Part shown: in pieces, positions 24,461-33,482 of the stretch
Position numbering within the stretch: the first letter of the stretch is position 1
Layout: each line of letters starts with the position of its first letter
From: Streptomyces mashuensis
GTDB lineage: Bacteria; Actinomycetota; Actinomycetes; Streptomycetales; Streptomycetaceae
Direction: 5' to 3'
Length of the DNA stretch: 64,000 nucleotides
Assembly: GCF_014654785.1 (NCBI RefSeq)
Contig: NZ_BNBD01000003.1
Span: forward strand, 372,001 to 436,000
The notes under the pieces: generated by a model
What the model was told of the DNA's origin: nothing
Database searches by the model: none
The model's input: the letters and a program-made list of their open reading frames with translations, nothing else
Position numbers and translations under genes: made by a program

Positions 24461-24961
24461 ATGCAGAGGTTTCAGGGTTTTACCGGCTCCACTGATCCGG
24501 CCGGCCGCGAGCACACCAAGGGGACCGAGGGGACAGGTGCCGGGGTGGAGCAGGACGTCCGGGGCGGGGAGCGGGAGAGAGGGCGCGAGCGGTGGCTCGC
24601 CGCGGACTCACTCCCCGTGGTCGCGGGGGCCGCGGCCGCCATCGCCGGGGTGGGGGGCGCACTGGCGCTCCTCGACATCGGTTCACCCGTGCGCGCGCCG
24701 TTCACCCTCTTCTTCCTGGTGGCCGCGCCCGCGTGCGCCCTGGCCGCCGCCCTGCGCGGCCTCGACCCGCTGAGCCGCGCGGTGGTGGCCACCGGCGGGG
24801 CGGTCGCGCTCGACCTGCTGGTGGCCCAGACCATGCTGGCCCTGCACGCCTGGACGGTCCGCGGCGGGGTGGCCGCCGTGGCGGCCCTCAGTCTCGTGGC
24901 GTTCCTGCTGGCCCACGCGCGGCGGCACCGCGGCCGCGCCGCGAGAAGTCGGGCTTCCTGA
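24461..24961 (+). CDS. small membrane protein at head of polysaccharide locus
   Basis: A 166-residue protein with a charged N-terminal 55 residues (RGGERERGRERW) and then four hydrophobic segments: VVAGAAAAIAGVGGALALLD, FTLFFLVAAPACALAAAL, AVVATGGAVALDLLVAQTML and GVAAVAALSLVAFLLAHARR. No family was recognised. The ATG at 24461 follows a GGGGGG run; a GTG at 24545 would remove only the charged head. Its stop is one base from the GTG of the next gene, so it is the first gene of the polysaccharide operon. Confidence 0.6.
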   Translation: MQRFQGFTGSTDPAGREHTKGTEGTGAGVEQDVRGGERERGRERWLAADSLPVVAGAAAAIAGVGGALALLDIGSPVRAPFTLFFLVAAPACALAAALRGLDPLSRAVVATGGAVALDLLVAQTMLALHAWTVRGGVAAVAALSLVAFLLAHARRHRGRAARSRAS

Positions 24962-24962
24962 C

Positions 24963-26057
24963 GTGGACATCAGCGTGTACCGGCCCGGTGAGCTCACCGC
25001 GGCCGACCGGGCGGCCTGGTCGGCCCTGCAGGAGCGGGCGGTGGCGGACGGCTCGCCCCAGCTCGCCAACCCCTTCCTCGCCCCGGAGTTCACCCTCGCC
25101 GTCGGCCGCTGCCGGCGCGGTACACGGATCGCGGTGGTCCGCGAGGACGGGGAGCCGGTGGCCTTCTTCCCCCACCAGCGCACCGCGCTGGGGGTGGGCC
25201 GGGCCATCGGGATGGGCGTCTCCGACGCCCAGGGGCTGGTGCACCGGCCCGGCTTCCAGTGGGACGCCCGCGAGCTGCTCCAGGCGTGCGGGCTGTCGCT
25301 GTGGGAGTTCGACCACCTGGTGGAGGGCCAGAAGCCGTTCGAGGCGGCGGCCTCGAGCGCGTACCCCTCCCCCGTCATCGACGTCGACCAGGGCTTCGAC
25401 CAGTACCTGGCGGCCCTGCGCGCGCAGTCGCCCAAGTTCACCCGGACCACGCTCGCCAAGGAGCGGCGGCTGGCGCGCGACGCCGGCGAGGTGCGCTACG
25501 TGCACGACGAGCGCGACCCGGCGGTGCTGCGCACGCTGACCTCCTGGAAGTCGGCGCAGTACCGAAGAACCGGGCGCGCGGACCGCTTTGCGCGCCCCTG
25601 GATAGCGCACCTGGTCGAGCAGTTGTTCCACACCCGCACGGCCGACTGCTCCGGCCTGCTGTCCGTGCTCTACGCGGGCGGCAGGCCGGTGGCCGCCCAC
25701 TTCGGGCTGCGCTCCCGGACGGTGCTGGCCTGCTGGTTCCCCGCCTACGACCCCCGGTTCGCCAAGTACTCCCCCGGCCTGGTGCTGCACCTGCGGATGG
25801 CCGGCGGGGCGGCCGCCGACGGCATGGCCTACCTGGACCTGGGGCGGGGCGAGAAGGAGTACAAGGACTCCCTCAAGACGCGCGAACTGAGCGTGTTCGA
25901 GGGCTGGGTGACCCGCAACAGCCCGGTCGCCCTGGGCCACCGGGCCCGCCGCGCCCCGGTGCGGGCCCTGCGCAACGCCGTGCTGTCGCGGCCGGAGTTG
26001 TTCGAGCCGGCCGACCGGCTGCTCAAGCAGGTGGGCCGGCTGCGCGCGGGCGGCTGA
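24963..26057 (+). CDS. GNAT-fold acyltransferase, CelD/BcsL-like
   Basis: A 364-residue protein of the Acetyltransf_6 (CelD/BcsL) type found in polysaccharide loci. It has two GNAT-like halves: AVVREDGEPVAFFPHQRTAL and VGRAIGMGVSDAQGLV in the first, and LLSVLYAGGRPVAAHFGLRS, WFPAYDPRFAKYSPGLVLHL and YLDLGRGEKEYKDSLKTREL in the second. The last one is the diagnostic LDxGxGxExYK motif. It probably transfers an acyl or aminoacyl group to a sugar. No membrane segment. It starts at a GTG one base after the preceding stop and is coupled to it. Confidence 0.78.
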   Translation: MDISVYRPGELTAADRAAWSALQERAVADGSPQLANPFLAPEFTLAVGRCRRGTRIAVVREDGEPVAFFPHQRTALGVGRAIGMGVSDAQGLVHRPGFQWDARELLQACGLSLWEFDHLVEGQKPFEAAASSAYPSPVIDVDQGFDQYLAALRAQSPKFTRTTLAKERRLARDAGEVRYVHDERDPAVLRTLTSWKSAQYRRTGRADRFARPWIAHLVEQLFHTRTADCSGLLSVLYAGGRPVAAHFGLRSRTVLACWFPAYDPRFAKYSPGLVLHLRMAGGAAADGMAYLDLGRGEKEYKDSLKTRELSVFEGWVTRNSPVALGHRARRAPVRALRNAVLSRPELFEPADRLLKQVGRLRAGG

Positions 26058-26468
26058 CAAGCGCCCGTCAAGGGCGCGGGGGCTCCCCCGGGGGTGCAGA
26101 GGCGCAAAAAACACCAAAGGAGGAGTCTCCGCCCCACCTCTTGCCATACAGTCTCAAGCTTCAATACCGTCGTACATCTACCCGCATCGGCCCATCATGT
26201 CCAAGCGGCACCGGGGAGGGCTTCAGCAGCGTCGCGATGGGAGCCGGGGCGGGTTGCGCGGCAGGGGGTGCCGCGCTCGGCCGTTTCACCCATGCCGAGT
26301 CGCGTGCCGCGCGACCGGTGTTACGTGCCAACTCGCCCTGCCGACACGGAGACCGCCCCACGGCGGCCGCCACCGTGCCGGCCGGACGAGTACCCCCTTT
26401 TCGAACCGGACAGACGATCGGACCGCTCCGGGCGGGCGGTCCACCGGACCGAGAGGGAAAGAAGACCC
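26058..26468 (+). other. 411-bp gap inside the polysaccharide locus with a promoter and long leader
   Basis: Immediately after the acyltransferase stop is a hairpin GCGCCC-gtcaa-GGGCGC (26061-26077), a likely terminator or attenuator. Then TTGCCA (26141-26146), 18 bases, TACCGT (26165-26170) forms a good promoter. It would give a leader of about 290 bases before the ATG at 26469. The leader is GC-rich with several possible hairpins but no riboswitch class I can identify by eye, and no supported small ORF. Confidence 0.5.
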
Positions 26469-27308
26469 ATGAGTGCGTTCCTGCGGCCGGCGGCCGGTGA
26501 AGAGGATCCCGACACATCGGAGACAGCCGGTCGCTACCGGCCGGTGACTCCGCAGTTCGCCATAGCGCCGCCGGTCAGCGTCGTCATTCCCGCCATGAAC
26601 GAGGCGGAGAACCTTCCGTACGTCTTCAAGACCCTGCCGGCCTGGATCCACGAGGTGGTCCTGGTCGACGGGAACTCCACCGACGACACCGTCCGGGTCG
26701 CCCGCGACCTGTACCCGGAGGTCAAGGTCGTCGAGCAGCGCGGCAAGGGCAAGGGGGACGCCCTGATCACCGGGTTCGCCGCCTGCACCGGTGAGATCGT
26801 CGTCATGGTGGACGCGGACGGCTCGGCGGACGGCGCCGAGATCGTCAGCTATGTCTCCGCCCTGGTGGGCGGGGCCGACTTCGCCAAGGGCTCCCGCTTC
26901 GCCAACGGCGGTGGCACGGACGACATGACGCTGATCCGCCGGCTCGGCAACCGGGTCCTGACCGCGCTGGTCAACTACAAGTTCGGCGCCCGCTACACGG
27001 ATCTGTGCTACGGCTACAACGCCTTCTGGAAGCGCTGCCTCGACGCGATCGCCCTGGACTGCGCCGGCTTCGAGGTCGAGACGCTGATGAACATCAGAGT
27101 CGTCAAGGCCGGCCTGCGGGTCCAGGAGATCCCCAGCCACGAGTTCGTGCGCATACACGGCACCAGCAACCTGCGCGCCGTCCGCGACGGGCTGCGGGTG
27201 CTCAAGGTGATCCTGAGCGAGCGGGGCACGCCCCGCCGCTCCCGGCGGCGGCCGCGGCCCCTGGCCCTGGCCCTGGCCCCCACCGCGAACCACGGGGACG
27301 TGTCGTGA
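26469..27308 (+). CDS. glycosyltransferase family 2 (dolichyl-phosphate-sugar synthase-like)
   Basis: A 279-residue GT-A fold enzyme. Motifs are VSVVIPAMNEAENLPYVF, EVVLVDGNSTDDTVRVARDL, GKGKGDALITGF and the metal-binding VVMVDADGSADGAEI. It resembles polyprenyl-phosphate sugar synthases, which load a sugar onto a lipid carrier. The C-terminus is a basic tail (PRRSRRRPRP) without a clear membrane helix. The ATG at 26469 follows GAGAGGGAAAGAAG. Its stop overlaps the GTG of the next gene (GTGA). Confidence 0.87.
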   Translation: MSAFLRPAAGEEDPDTSETAGRYRPVTPQFAIAPPVSVVIPAMNEAENLPYVFKTLPAWIHEVVLVDGNSTDDTVRVARDLYPEVKVVEQRGKGKGDALITGFAACTGEIVVMVDADGSADGAEIVSYVSALVGGADFAKGSRFANGGGTDDMTLIRRLGNRVLTALVNYKFGARYTDLCYGYNAFWKRCLDAIALDCAGFEVETLMNIRVVKAGLRVQEIPSHEFVRIHGTSNLRAVRDGLRVLKVILSERGTPRRSRRRPRPLALALAPTANHGDVS

Positions 27309-28381
27309 CGCCACCGTCCTCCGCCCCGGCGGGCCGCTCCGGCCCGCCGGGCGTCTCCGTGGTCGTCTGCGTCTACACCGAGGACCGCTGGGACGACATC
27401 CTCGCCGCGGTGGCCTCGGTCCGCGACCAGTCCTACCCGGCGCTGGAGACGCTGCTCGTCGTCGATCACAACCCCGCGCTGCTCCGCCGCCTCGCCAAGG
27501 CATACGGGGACGACGGCGCCGGCGGGGCCGGCGGGGGCGCCCAGCCGGTCCGGGTCCTGGCCAACGCCGGGCCGCGCGGCCTGTCGGCCGCGCGCAACAC
27601 GGGCGTGGCCGCCTCCTGCGGCGAGGTGGTGGCCTTCCTCGACGACGACGCGGTGGCCGAGCGGGACTGGCTGCTGCACTTCGCCGAGGCCTACGCCGAC
27701 CCGCGGGTGATGGCGGTGGGCGGCCGCACCCAGCCGGTGTGGGCCTCGCGCCGGCGCCCGGCCTGGTTCCCCGAGGAGTTCGACTGGGTGGTCGGCTGCA
27801 CGTACCGGGGCCTGCCACCGGGCCGCGTGCGGGTGCGCAACGTCCTCGGCGGCAACGCCTCGTTCCGCCGCTCGGCCCTGGAGGCCGTCGGCGGCTTCGC
27901 CAGCGGCATCGGCCGCGACGGCCGGCGGCTGCCGCTGGGCGGCGAGGAGACCGAGCTGTGCATCCGGCTGACGAAGGCCCTGCCGGACGCCGTGCTCCTC
28001 ATCGACGACCGCTCCGTCATCCACCACCGGGTGCCCCCGGGCCGCGAGCAGTTCCGCTACTTCCGCACCCGGGCGTACGCCGAGGGCGTCTCGAAGGCCC
28101 TGGTGGCGCACAGCGTGGGGGCGCGCGCCGGCCTGGAGAGCGAGCGCCGCTACACCACGCGCGTGCTCCCCGCCGGGGTCGCCCGCGGGCTGCGGGACGC
28201 GGTGCTGCGCCGGCCCGGGGGCGCCGGCCGGGCCGGCGCCATCGTGGCCGGCGTCGCCGCGGCGGCCGGCGGCTACGCCCTGGGCACCCTGCGCGCCCGG
28301 CGCGGCGGCGGCCGGTTCGCCGTGGCCACCCCCACCGCACCACCCGCGGCCGCGGCCGCGGGGGAAGGAGTGGCGGCGTGA
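27305..28381 (+). CDS. glycosyltransferase family 2
   Basis: A 358-residue glycosyltransferase: VSVVVCVYTEDRWDDILAAV, LSAARNTGVAASCGEVVAF, then the LDDDA metal site and AERDWLLHFAEAYADPRV. The acceptor-side motif is LGGEETELCIRLTKALP with GGNASFRRSALEAVGGF before it. A weak hydrophobic segment (AGAIVAGVAAAAGGYALGTL) lies near the C-terminus. It likely adds one sugar of the repeat unit. The GTG start overlaps the previous stop, and its own stop overlaps the GTG of the deacetylase gene. Confidence 0.87.
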   Translation: MTPPSSAPAGRSGPPGVSVVVCVYTEDRWDDILAAVASVRDQSYPALETLLVVDHNPALLRRLAKAYGDDGAGGAGGGAQPVRVLANAGPRGLSAARNTGVAASCGEVVAFLDDDAVAERDWLLHFAEAYADPRVMAVGGRTQPVWASRRRPAWFPEEFDWVVGCTYRGLPPGRVRVRNVLGGNASFRRSALEAVGGFASGIGRDGRRLPLGGEETELCIRLTKALPDAVLLIDDRSVIHHRVPPGREQFRYFRTRAYAEGVSKALVAHSVGARAGLESERRYTTRVLPAGVARGLRDAVLRRPGGAGRAGAIVAGVAAAAGGYALGTLRARRGGGRFAVATPTAPPAAAAAGEGVAA

Positions 28382-29193
28382 GAGCGACGCCAGGAGCGGG
28401 GGACGGGCTGCCGGTGCTGATGTACCACGCGGTGGCCCACTCCCCCGCCCGCGCGACGTACGGCCTGTCGGTCTCCCCCGGCGCCTTCGCCGGGCAGATG
28501 GCGCTCCTCGCCGACCGCGGCTTCACCCCCCTGACCACCGCCCAGCTGGCCGCCGCCTGGCGCGGCGGCCGTCCGCTGCCCCCCAGACCGGTGCTCATCA
28601 CCTTCGACGACGGCTACGAGGGCGTGCACCGGCACGCCCTCCCCGTGCTCGCCGGGCACGGCTTCACCGCCACGCTGTTCGCCTCCACCGGCTGGCTGCG
28701 CGGCGCGCATGAGACCCCCGGCGCCCTCGACCTGATGCTCGACTGGGGGCAGCTGCGGGAGCTGGCCGCGGCCGGCTGGGAGATCGGCGGGCACAGCCAC
28801 ACCCACCCCCAGCTCGACCAGCTCACCACCGGCCGGCTGCGCTTCGAGGTGGAGCACTGCCGCGACCTGCTGACGGACGAGCTGGGTCACCCACCCGTGT
28901 CGTTCGCCTACCCGTACGGCTACTCCAGCCGCCGGGTGCGCGATACGGTGCGCGCGGCCGGGTTCGGGGTGTCGCTCGCCGTGGGCAACGCGCTGGCCGC
29001 CCGCCGCCAGGGGCCCCACGCCCTGCGTCGGGTGACGGTGCGCCGCTCCACGACGGACGCCGAGTTCGCACGGCTCGTCGAGGGCCGCGCGCTCGGCCGG
29101 CTCTTCGCCCGGGACCGGGCCCTGACGAAGGGGTACGCCGTCGTCCGCAGAAGCCGCCGCGCCCTGACGAAAGCGATCGAAGCCTGTGTCTGA
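28378..29193 (+). CDS. polysaccharide deacetylase (NodB-like, CE4)
   Basis: A 271-residue carbohydrate esterase 4 domain protein. Catalytic features are LMYHAVAHSP, VLITFDDGYEG (D77, D78), GWEIGGHSHTHPQL (metal His at 139 and 143) and VSFAYPYGYSS. It removes N-acetyl groups from amino sugars. There is no signal peptide, which is unusual for an enzyme acting on finished polymer and suggests action on a lipid-linked precursor in the cytosol. Coupled by GTGA overlap to the gene before and by an 8-bp overlap to the flippase-fusion gene after it. Confidence 0.85.
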   Translation: MRATPGAGDGLPVLMYHAVAHSPARATYGLSVSPGAFAGQMALLADRGFTPLTTAQLAAAWRGGRPLPPRPVLITFDDGYEGVHRHALPVLAGHGFTATLFASTGWLRGAHETPGALDLMLDWGQLRELAAAGWEIGGHSHTHPQLDQLTTGRLRFEVEHCRDLLTDELGHPPVSFAYPYGYSSRRVRDTVRAAGFGVSLAVGNALAARRQGPHALRRVTVRRSTTDAEFARLVEGRALGRLFARDRALTKGYAVVRRSRRALTKAIEACV

Positions 29194-32100
29194 CACCTCC
29201 ACCCGGGCCGAGGAGCAAGCGGCGGCGCCCCCCGCGCGCCGGCTGCGGCTCCCGGGCCGGGGCAGGGGCGGCAGCCCGCTCTTCCGCAACGCCTACGCGC
29301 TGATGCTCAACACGGGCGTCAGCGCCGTTCTCGGCCTGGGGTACTGGCTGGCCGCCGCCCGGCACTACACGGAGGACGCGGTCGGCCAGGGGTCGGCGGC
29401 CATCGCCGCGATGAAGCTGCTCGCCGGGATCACCGCCGTCACCCTCACCGGCGCGCTGGCCCGCTTCATCCCCGTCGCCGGGCGCACCACGCGCGCGCTG
29501 GTGCTGCGGACGTACGCCGGCAGCTCCGTGCTGGTGGCGGTCGCCGCCGGGGGGTTCCTGCTCACGCTGGACCTGTGGGGGCCCTCGTACCACTTCCTGC
29601 ACGGCTGGCTGCCGGGGCCGGCGTTCGTGGCGTCCGTGGTCGCCTGGTCGCTGCTGACGCTCCAGGACGGGGTGCTCACCGGGCTGCGCAGCGCCGTGTG
29701 GGTGCCCGTGGGCAACACGGCGTTCTCCGCCGTGAAGCTGGCCCTGTTGGTGGGGCTGGCCGGGGTGCTGCCCCTGACGGGCGTGTACGTGTCGTGGGTG
29801 GTGTCGATCGCCGTGTCGGTGCTGCCGCTGGGCTGGCTGGTGTTCCGCCGCCTGGTGCCCGCGCACACCCTCCGTACGGAGAAGACCGCGCGGCCCGCCT
29901 CGTACCGGGAGATCGGCCGGTTCCTGGCCGGCGACTGCACCGGCTCCCTGTTCTCGCTGGCCGTGGTCTACCTGGTGCCGGTGATCGTGGCCGCCCAGGT
30001 CAGCCCGGCCGACAACGCCTACTTCTACATCACCTCCACCATCGCCGGCACGGTCAACCTGCTGGCGGTCAACATGGGCGCGTCGCTGACCGTCGAGGGC
30101 TCCCACGACCCGGCCTGCCTGGCGGAGAACTGCCGTGCGGCGCTGCGCCGGATGGCCCGCATCATGGTGCCGGTCTGCGTGCTGATGTTCCTCCTCGCCC
30201 CGTACGTGCTGGGCGTGTTCGGGCCGGGCTACGCGCACCAGGCCACGCCGCTGCTGCGCTGGTTCGCCGTGGGGGCGGCGCTGCGGGTGGTGATGGAGGT
30301 CTACTTCGCGACGCTGCGGGCACAGAGCCGCACGGCCGGGCTGGCCTGGCTCCAGGGCGGGCTGTGCGTCCTGGTGCTGGGCCTGACGCTGGTGCTGCTG
30401 CCGCGCATGGGGCTGACGGGCGCGGGCGTGGCGGAGATCAGCAGCCTGACGGTCATCACCGGCATCGCCGCGGTGAAACTGCGCGGCGTGCTGAAGGCGG
30501 CCCCCCGCCCCGCGCCGGCCGCCCGTCCCGCGCCCGCCGCCCGGCCGGTGTCCACGGCCGCCGAGAACACCCCGCCCGACGGCGACCTGGCGGACCTGGC
30601 GGTGCACGGCGACCGGGGCGACGGCGGGCCCGCCGGGCCGGCCCGGCGCGGCCTGTTCGGCCGCTGGGCGCTGCGCCCGGCCCTCGATCCGGACACGCTG
30701 CCGCTGGGCGTCCGGGTGGACCTCGACCACCCCGAGCGGCGCCCCGACGTGCGCCCGGTGCCGGGGCCGCCGGCGGCCGGCCGGCCGCGGTCCGCCGCCC
30801 GCCCGTGGTGGCGCACCCCCGAGGCGGCGGTCTGGGGGCTGCTGGCGGCGGCGCTCGCGCTGTACTGGCTGCCGCTGGGCGCCGTCGGCACGGTGGCGCT
30901 GGACGACATGGGCGGCTTCGGGCTGGTGTCCGTCCTCCCGGTGGCCACGCTGCTGGGCGCCGGGCTGCTGGTGGCGAGCTTCGCCGCGGCCCTGTGGCTG
31001 CCGCGCCCGGGGCGGTGGCTGCTGCCGGCGGTCCTGCTGGCCACGGTGGTCTCGCTGCACGCCCTGCCGGCCGTCCTGGAGGACCGGCCGCGGTTCGCCA
31101 CCGCCTGGCAGCACCTGGGCTTCCTCGACTACATCGCCCGCACCGGTGTGGCCGCCCCCGACCTGGACGCCCGCTGGAGCTGGCCCGGGTTCTTCGCGCT
31201 GGCCGCGTTCGTGGCGCGGGCCTGCGGGGCGGACGACCTGACCGGGGTGCTGCGCTGGTGGCCGGTGGTGATGCAGCTGCTGTGCCTGGCGCCGCTGTGG
31301 CTGCTGCTGCGCACGGTCCGGGCCGGCCGGCGGGCCCGGTGGACGGCGGCCTGGCTGTTCGTGCTGTGCGGCTGGGTGGGGCAGGACTACTTCTCGCCGC
31401 AGTCGCTCAACTACCTCTTCTACGTGCTGTTCGTGGCCGTGCTGCTGATGTGGTTCCGCTGGCCGCGCCCGCTGTCCGGGCGGCTGATGCCGGGCGAGCG
31501 GGAAGTGGCCCCGGTGGGCCGGGGCACCGCCGCCGTCCTCATGGGCCTGCTGATCGCCCTGTTCACCGCGTCCGTGGCCGGCCACCAGCTGACGCCGTTC
31601 GTCATGCTGGGGGTGCTCACCGCGCTCGTCCTGGACCGGCGGCTGACGCCCACCGGGCTGCCGCTGCTGTGCTGCGTGGTGCTCGCGGTGTGGGTGGGCT
31701 TCCTGGCCGAACCGTACTGGTCGGGCCACTTCGACGACCTCTTCGGCGGCCTCGGCTCCCTGGGCGGCAACGTCTCCTCGTCCGTCTCCGGCCGTATCGA
31801 GGGCGGCAGCGCCACGCACAAGGCCGTGCTGTACGTCCGCGTCGCCCTGGCCGCCGGGGTGCTGGGCCTGGCGGCGCTCGGCTGGTGGCGGCGGCGCCGC
31901 GCCGGGCTGCACGACGTCACCCTGACTGTCCTCGCCTGCGTGCCGTTCCTCGCCTTCGGCATGCAGTCCTACGGCGGCGAAGTGGCCCTGCGCGTCTTCC
32001 TCTTCGCCCTGCCCGGCGCCTGCGCCCTGGCGGCGCTGGCCCTGTTCCCCAAGCCGGAGACCGGCCGGCGGCCGCTCCGGCGCGCCACGGGTGCGGCGCT

Positions 32101-32803
32101 GCTCGCCGGGCTGGTGCTGCTCATGGGGTTCCTCGTGGCGCGCTGGGGCAACGAGCCGTTCGAGCAGGTGCGCCGCGGCGAGGTCGCGGCCATGGACTAC
32201 GTCTACCGGCACGACCGCCCCACCGCCCGCCTGCTGTGGCTGAGCAAGGACCCGCGCACGGACGTCACCCCCGCCCTGCCCTGGGGCGCGCGTGACATGG
32301 AACGGGTGCTGTACGAGCCCACGCCGGCCCCCCGCGACCCCGGCCGGGTCTCCGGGCTGGTCGACGCGTTGCGGAAGGCCGGGCCCAACGGCTACCTGGT
32401 CGTCGGCCGGGGCCAGGCCGAGTACCTGGAGCTGAGCGCCGGGTACGCGCCCGGCTGGGAGCAGCGGCTGCGGGCCGCGCTCGACGCCCGGTCCGACCTG
32501 CGCCGGGTGCTGGGCAACGGCGACGCCGCCCTGTACGTGCTGCGGGAGCCGCCGGCGGGGCAGGCGGCGGAGCCGCGGCCGGGGCCGGCCGGGCCGCGGG
32601 TGACGTGGACGCCGGTGTCGGTGGCCGGTGGCCTGGCGGCGGCGGTGCTGGTGGTGCTGCTGACGGTCCGGGAACTGGTGCGGGTCGGGGTGCGGCCGGG
32701 GGTGCGGCAGCTGCGGTGGCTCCAGATGTCGTTCTGGTTCGCGATGCCGCTGCTGGCGCTGGTGCTGGGGGCGCTGGTGTGGCGGCTGGCCACGATGGCG
32801 TAG
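29186..32803 (+). CDS. fusion of Wzx-like flippase and a second multi-spanning membrane module
   Basis: A 1205-residue integral membrane protein. Residues about 30-430 have 12-14 hydrophobic segments of the polysaccharide-exporter (MATE/MOP) type: NAYALMLNTGVSAVLGLGYW, AAARHYTEDAVGQGSAAIAA, and later MGLTGAGVAEISSLTVITGI. A Pro/Ala-rich linker, about 435-545, follows. The second module, about 545-1205, has some 12 further segments (QDYFSPQSLNYLFYVLFVAV, SVAGHQLTPFVMLGVLTALV). It also has a soluble loop (GPNGYLVVGRGQAEYLELSA) before two final helices, an arrangement seen in GT-C or polymerase-like proteins. The N-half probably flips lipid-linked units; the C-half may polymerise or transfer them. 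No stop or frameshift separates the halves. The start is a GTG overlapping the deacetylase gene by 8 bp. Confidence 0.75.
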   Translation: MSDTSTRAEEQAAAPPARRLRLPGRGRGGSPLFRNAYALMLNTGVSAVLGLGYWLAAARHYTEDAVGQGSAAIAAMKLLAGITAVTLTGALARFIPVAGRTTRALVLRTYAGSSVLVAVAAGGFLLTLDLWGPSYHFLHGWLPGPAFVASVVAWSLLTLQDGVLTGLRSAVWVPVGNTAFSAVKLALLVGLAGVLPLTGVYVSWVVSIAVSVLPLGWLVFRRLVPAHTLRTEKTARPASYREIGRFLAGDCTGSLFSLAVVYLVPVIVAAQVSPADNAYFYITSTIAGTVNLLAVNMGASLTVEGSHDPACLAENCRAALRRMARIMVPVCVLMFLLAPYVLGVFGPGYAHQATPLLRWFAVGAALRVVMEVYFATLRAQSRTAGLAWLQGGLCVLVLGLTLVLLPRMGLTGAGVAEISSLTVITGIAAVKLRGVLKAAPRPAPAARPAPAARPVSTAAENTPPDGDLADLAVHGDRGDGGPAGPARRGLFGRWALRPALDPDTLPLGVRVDLDHPERRPDVRPVPGPPAAGRPRSAARPWWRTPEAAVWGLLAAALALYWLPLGAVGTVALDDMGGFGLVSVLPVATLLGAGLLVASFAAALWLPRPGRWLLPAVLLATVVSLHALPAVLEDRPRFATAWQHLGFLDYIARTGVAAPDLDARWSWPGFFALAAFVARACGADDLTGVLRWWPVVMQLLCLAPLWLLLRTVRAGRRARWTAAWLFVLCGWVGQDYFSPQSLNYLFYVLFVAVLLMWFRWPRPLSGRLMPGEREVAPVGRGTAAVLMGLLIALFTASVAGHQLTPFVMLGVLTALVLDRRLTPTGLPLLCCVVLAVWVGFLAEPYWSGHFDDLFGGLGSLGGNVSSSVSGRIEGGSATHKAVLYVRVALAAGVLGLAALGWWRRRRAGLHDVTLTVLACVPFLAFGMQSYGGEVALRVFLFALPGACALAALALFPKPETGRRPLRRATGAALLAGLVLLMGFLVARWGNEPFEQVRRGEVAAMDYVYRHDRPTARLLWLSKDPRTDVTPALPWGARDMERVLYEPTPAPRDPGRVSGLVDALRKAGPNGYLVVGRGQAEYLELSAGYAPGWEQRLRAALDARSDLRRVLGNGDAALYVLREPPAGQAAEPRPGPAGPRVTWTPVSVAGGLAAAVLVVLLTVRELVRVGVRPGVRQLRWLQMSFWFAMPLLALVLGALVWRLATMA

Positions 32804-32825
32804 TCCGGCAACGGCAGCGGCGGGG

Positions 32826-33467
32826 TCAGAAGAGGGAGCGGTAGCAGAAGGCGGCCACCGCGCTCAGTTCCCCTGTGGGGCGGCCGGGCCGGTGGTGCGG
32901 CAGGCGGCGGCCGTCGAGCGCGGTGACCCCGGTCGCCGGGTACGTCACGGGGGTGCCGCCGGCGCGGTCCCAGGCGGGGTCGCTCTCCAGCGCGCCCAGT
33001 TCGGCCATGGAGGCGCCGGTCAGGCCGGGGTGGAGGTGGAGGGGGCCGACGCGGCCGGCCGCGGTGGTGAGCAGGGTGAGTTCGCACAGCTCGGTGTCGA
33101 TGTGCAGGAACACCTCGTCGTCGTGCTCGTAGTAGCCGTAGGCGGCGAAGGTGGGCACGAGGAGGCGGCCGGTCAGGGCGCGGGCGGGGCCGGTCAGCTC
33201 CAGGTGGATGCGGGCCAGCAGCGGCCCGCCGGCGGCGGGGGTGGCGCGGCGCGGGGCGCGGCGGGCGGAGACGGGGGTGCGGGGGCCGCCGCGGGGGACG
33301 CCGGCGGCGGCGTGCCGGGCCCGGCATTCGGCGGCCAGGTCGCGGGCGAGGCCGGGGCCCCACAGGCCGGGCAGCGCGACGTGGCCGTGGGCCGCCCAGT
33401 CCCGTCGTTCGGCGGGTGTGACGGCGGTGCGGTGCAGCAACGGGGTGGTGCCGGGGGCGCCGGTCAT
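32826..33467 (-). CDS. probable Fe(II)/2OG-dependent oxygenase-like protein
   Basis: A 213-residue protein. A facial-triad pattern can be read: EVFLHIDTELCELTLLTT with His-x-Asp, then GPLHLHPGLTGASM, and a distal His in GRRLPHHRPGRPTGE with an Arg that could bind 2-oxoglutarate, ending AVAAFCYRSLF. This resembles small phytanoyl-CoA-dioxygenase-type proteins, but the match is weak and other folds are possible. It begins 15 bp after the stop of the 84-residue protein gene and is surely cotranscribed with it. It converges with the flippase-fusion gene, 22 bp away. Confidence 0.45.
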   Translation of the reverse strand: MTGAPGTTPLLHRTAVTPAERRDWAAHGHVALPGLWGPGLARDLAAECRARHAAAGVPRGGPRTPVSARRAPRRATPAAGGPLLARIHLELTGPARALTGRLLVPTFAAYGYYEHDDEVFLHIDTELCELTLLTTAAGRVGPLHLHPGLTGASMAELGALESDPAWDRAGGTPVTYPATGVTALDGRRLPHHRPGRPTGELSAVAAFCYRSLF

Positions 33468-33482
33468 GGGTCGTGCGGCGCG

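Noticed and set aside
26177..26468. Known riboswitch (for example cyclic di-AMP ydaO type) in the polysaccharide leader
   Set aside because: No recognisable conserved core was found by eye; only the length of the leader is suggestive.
28823..32212. Long open frame (1129 codons) on the minus strand opposite the flippase fusion
   Set aside because: It is the antisense shadow of a GC-rich membrane-protein gene; its translation is low-complexity Arg/Gln/His/Gly text with no domain.
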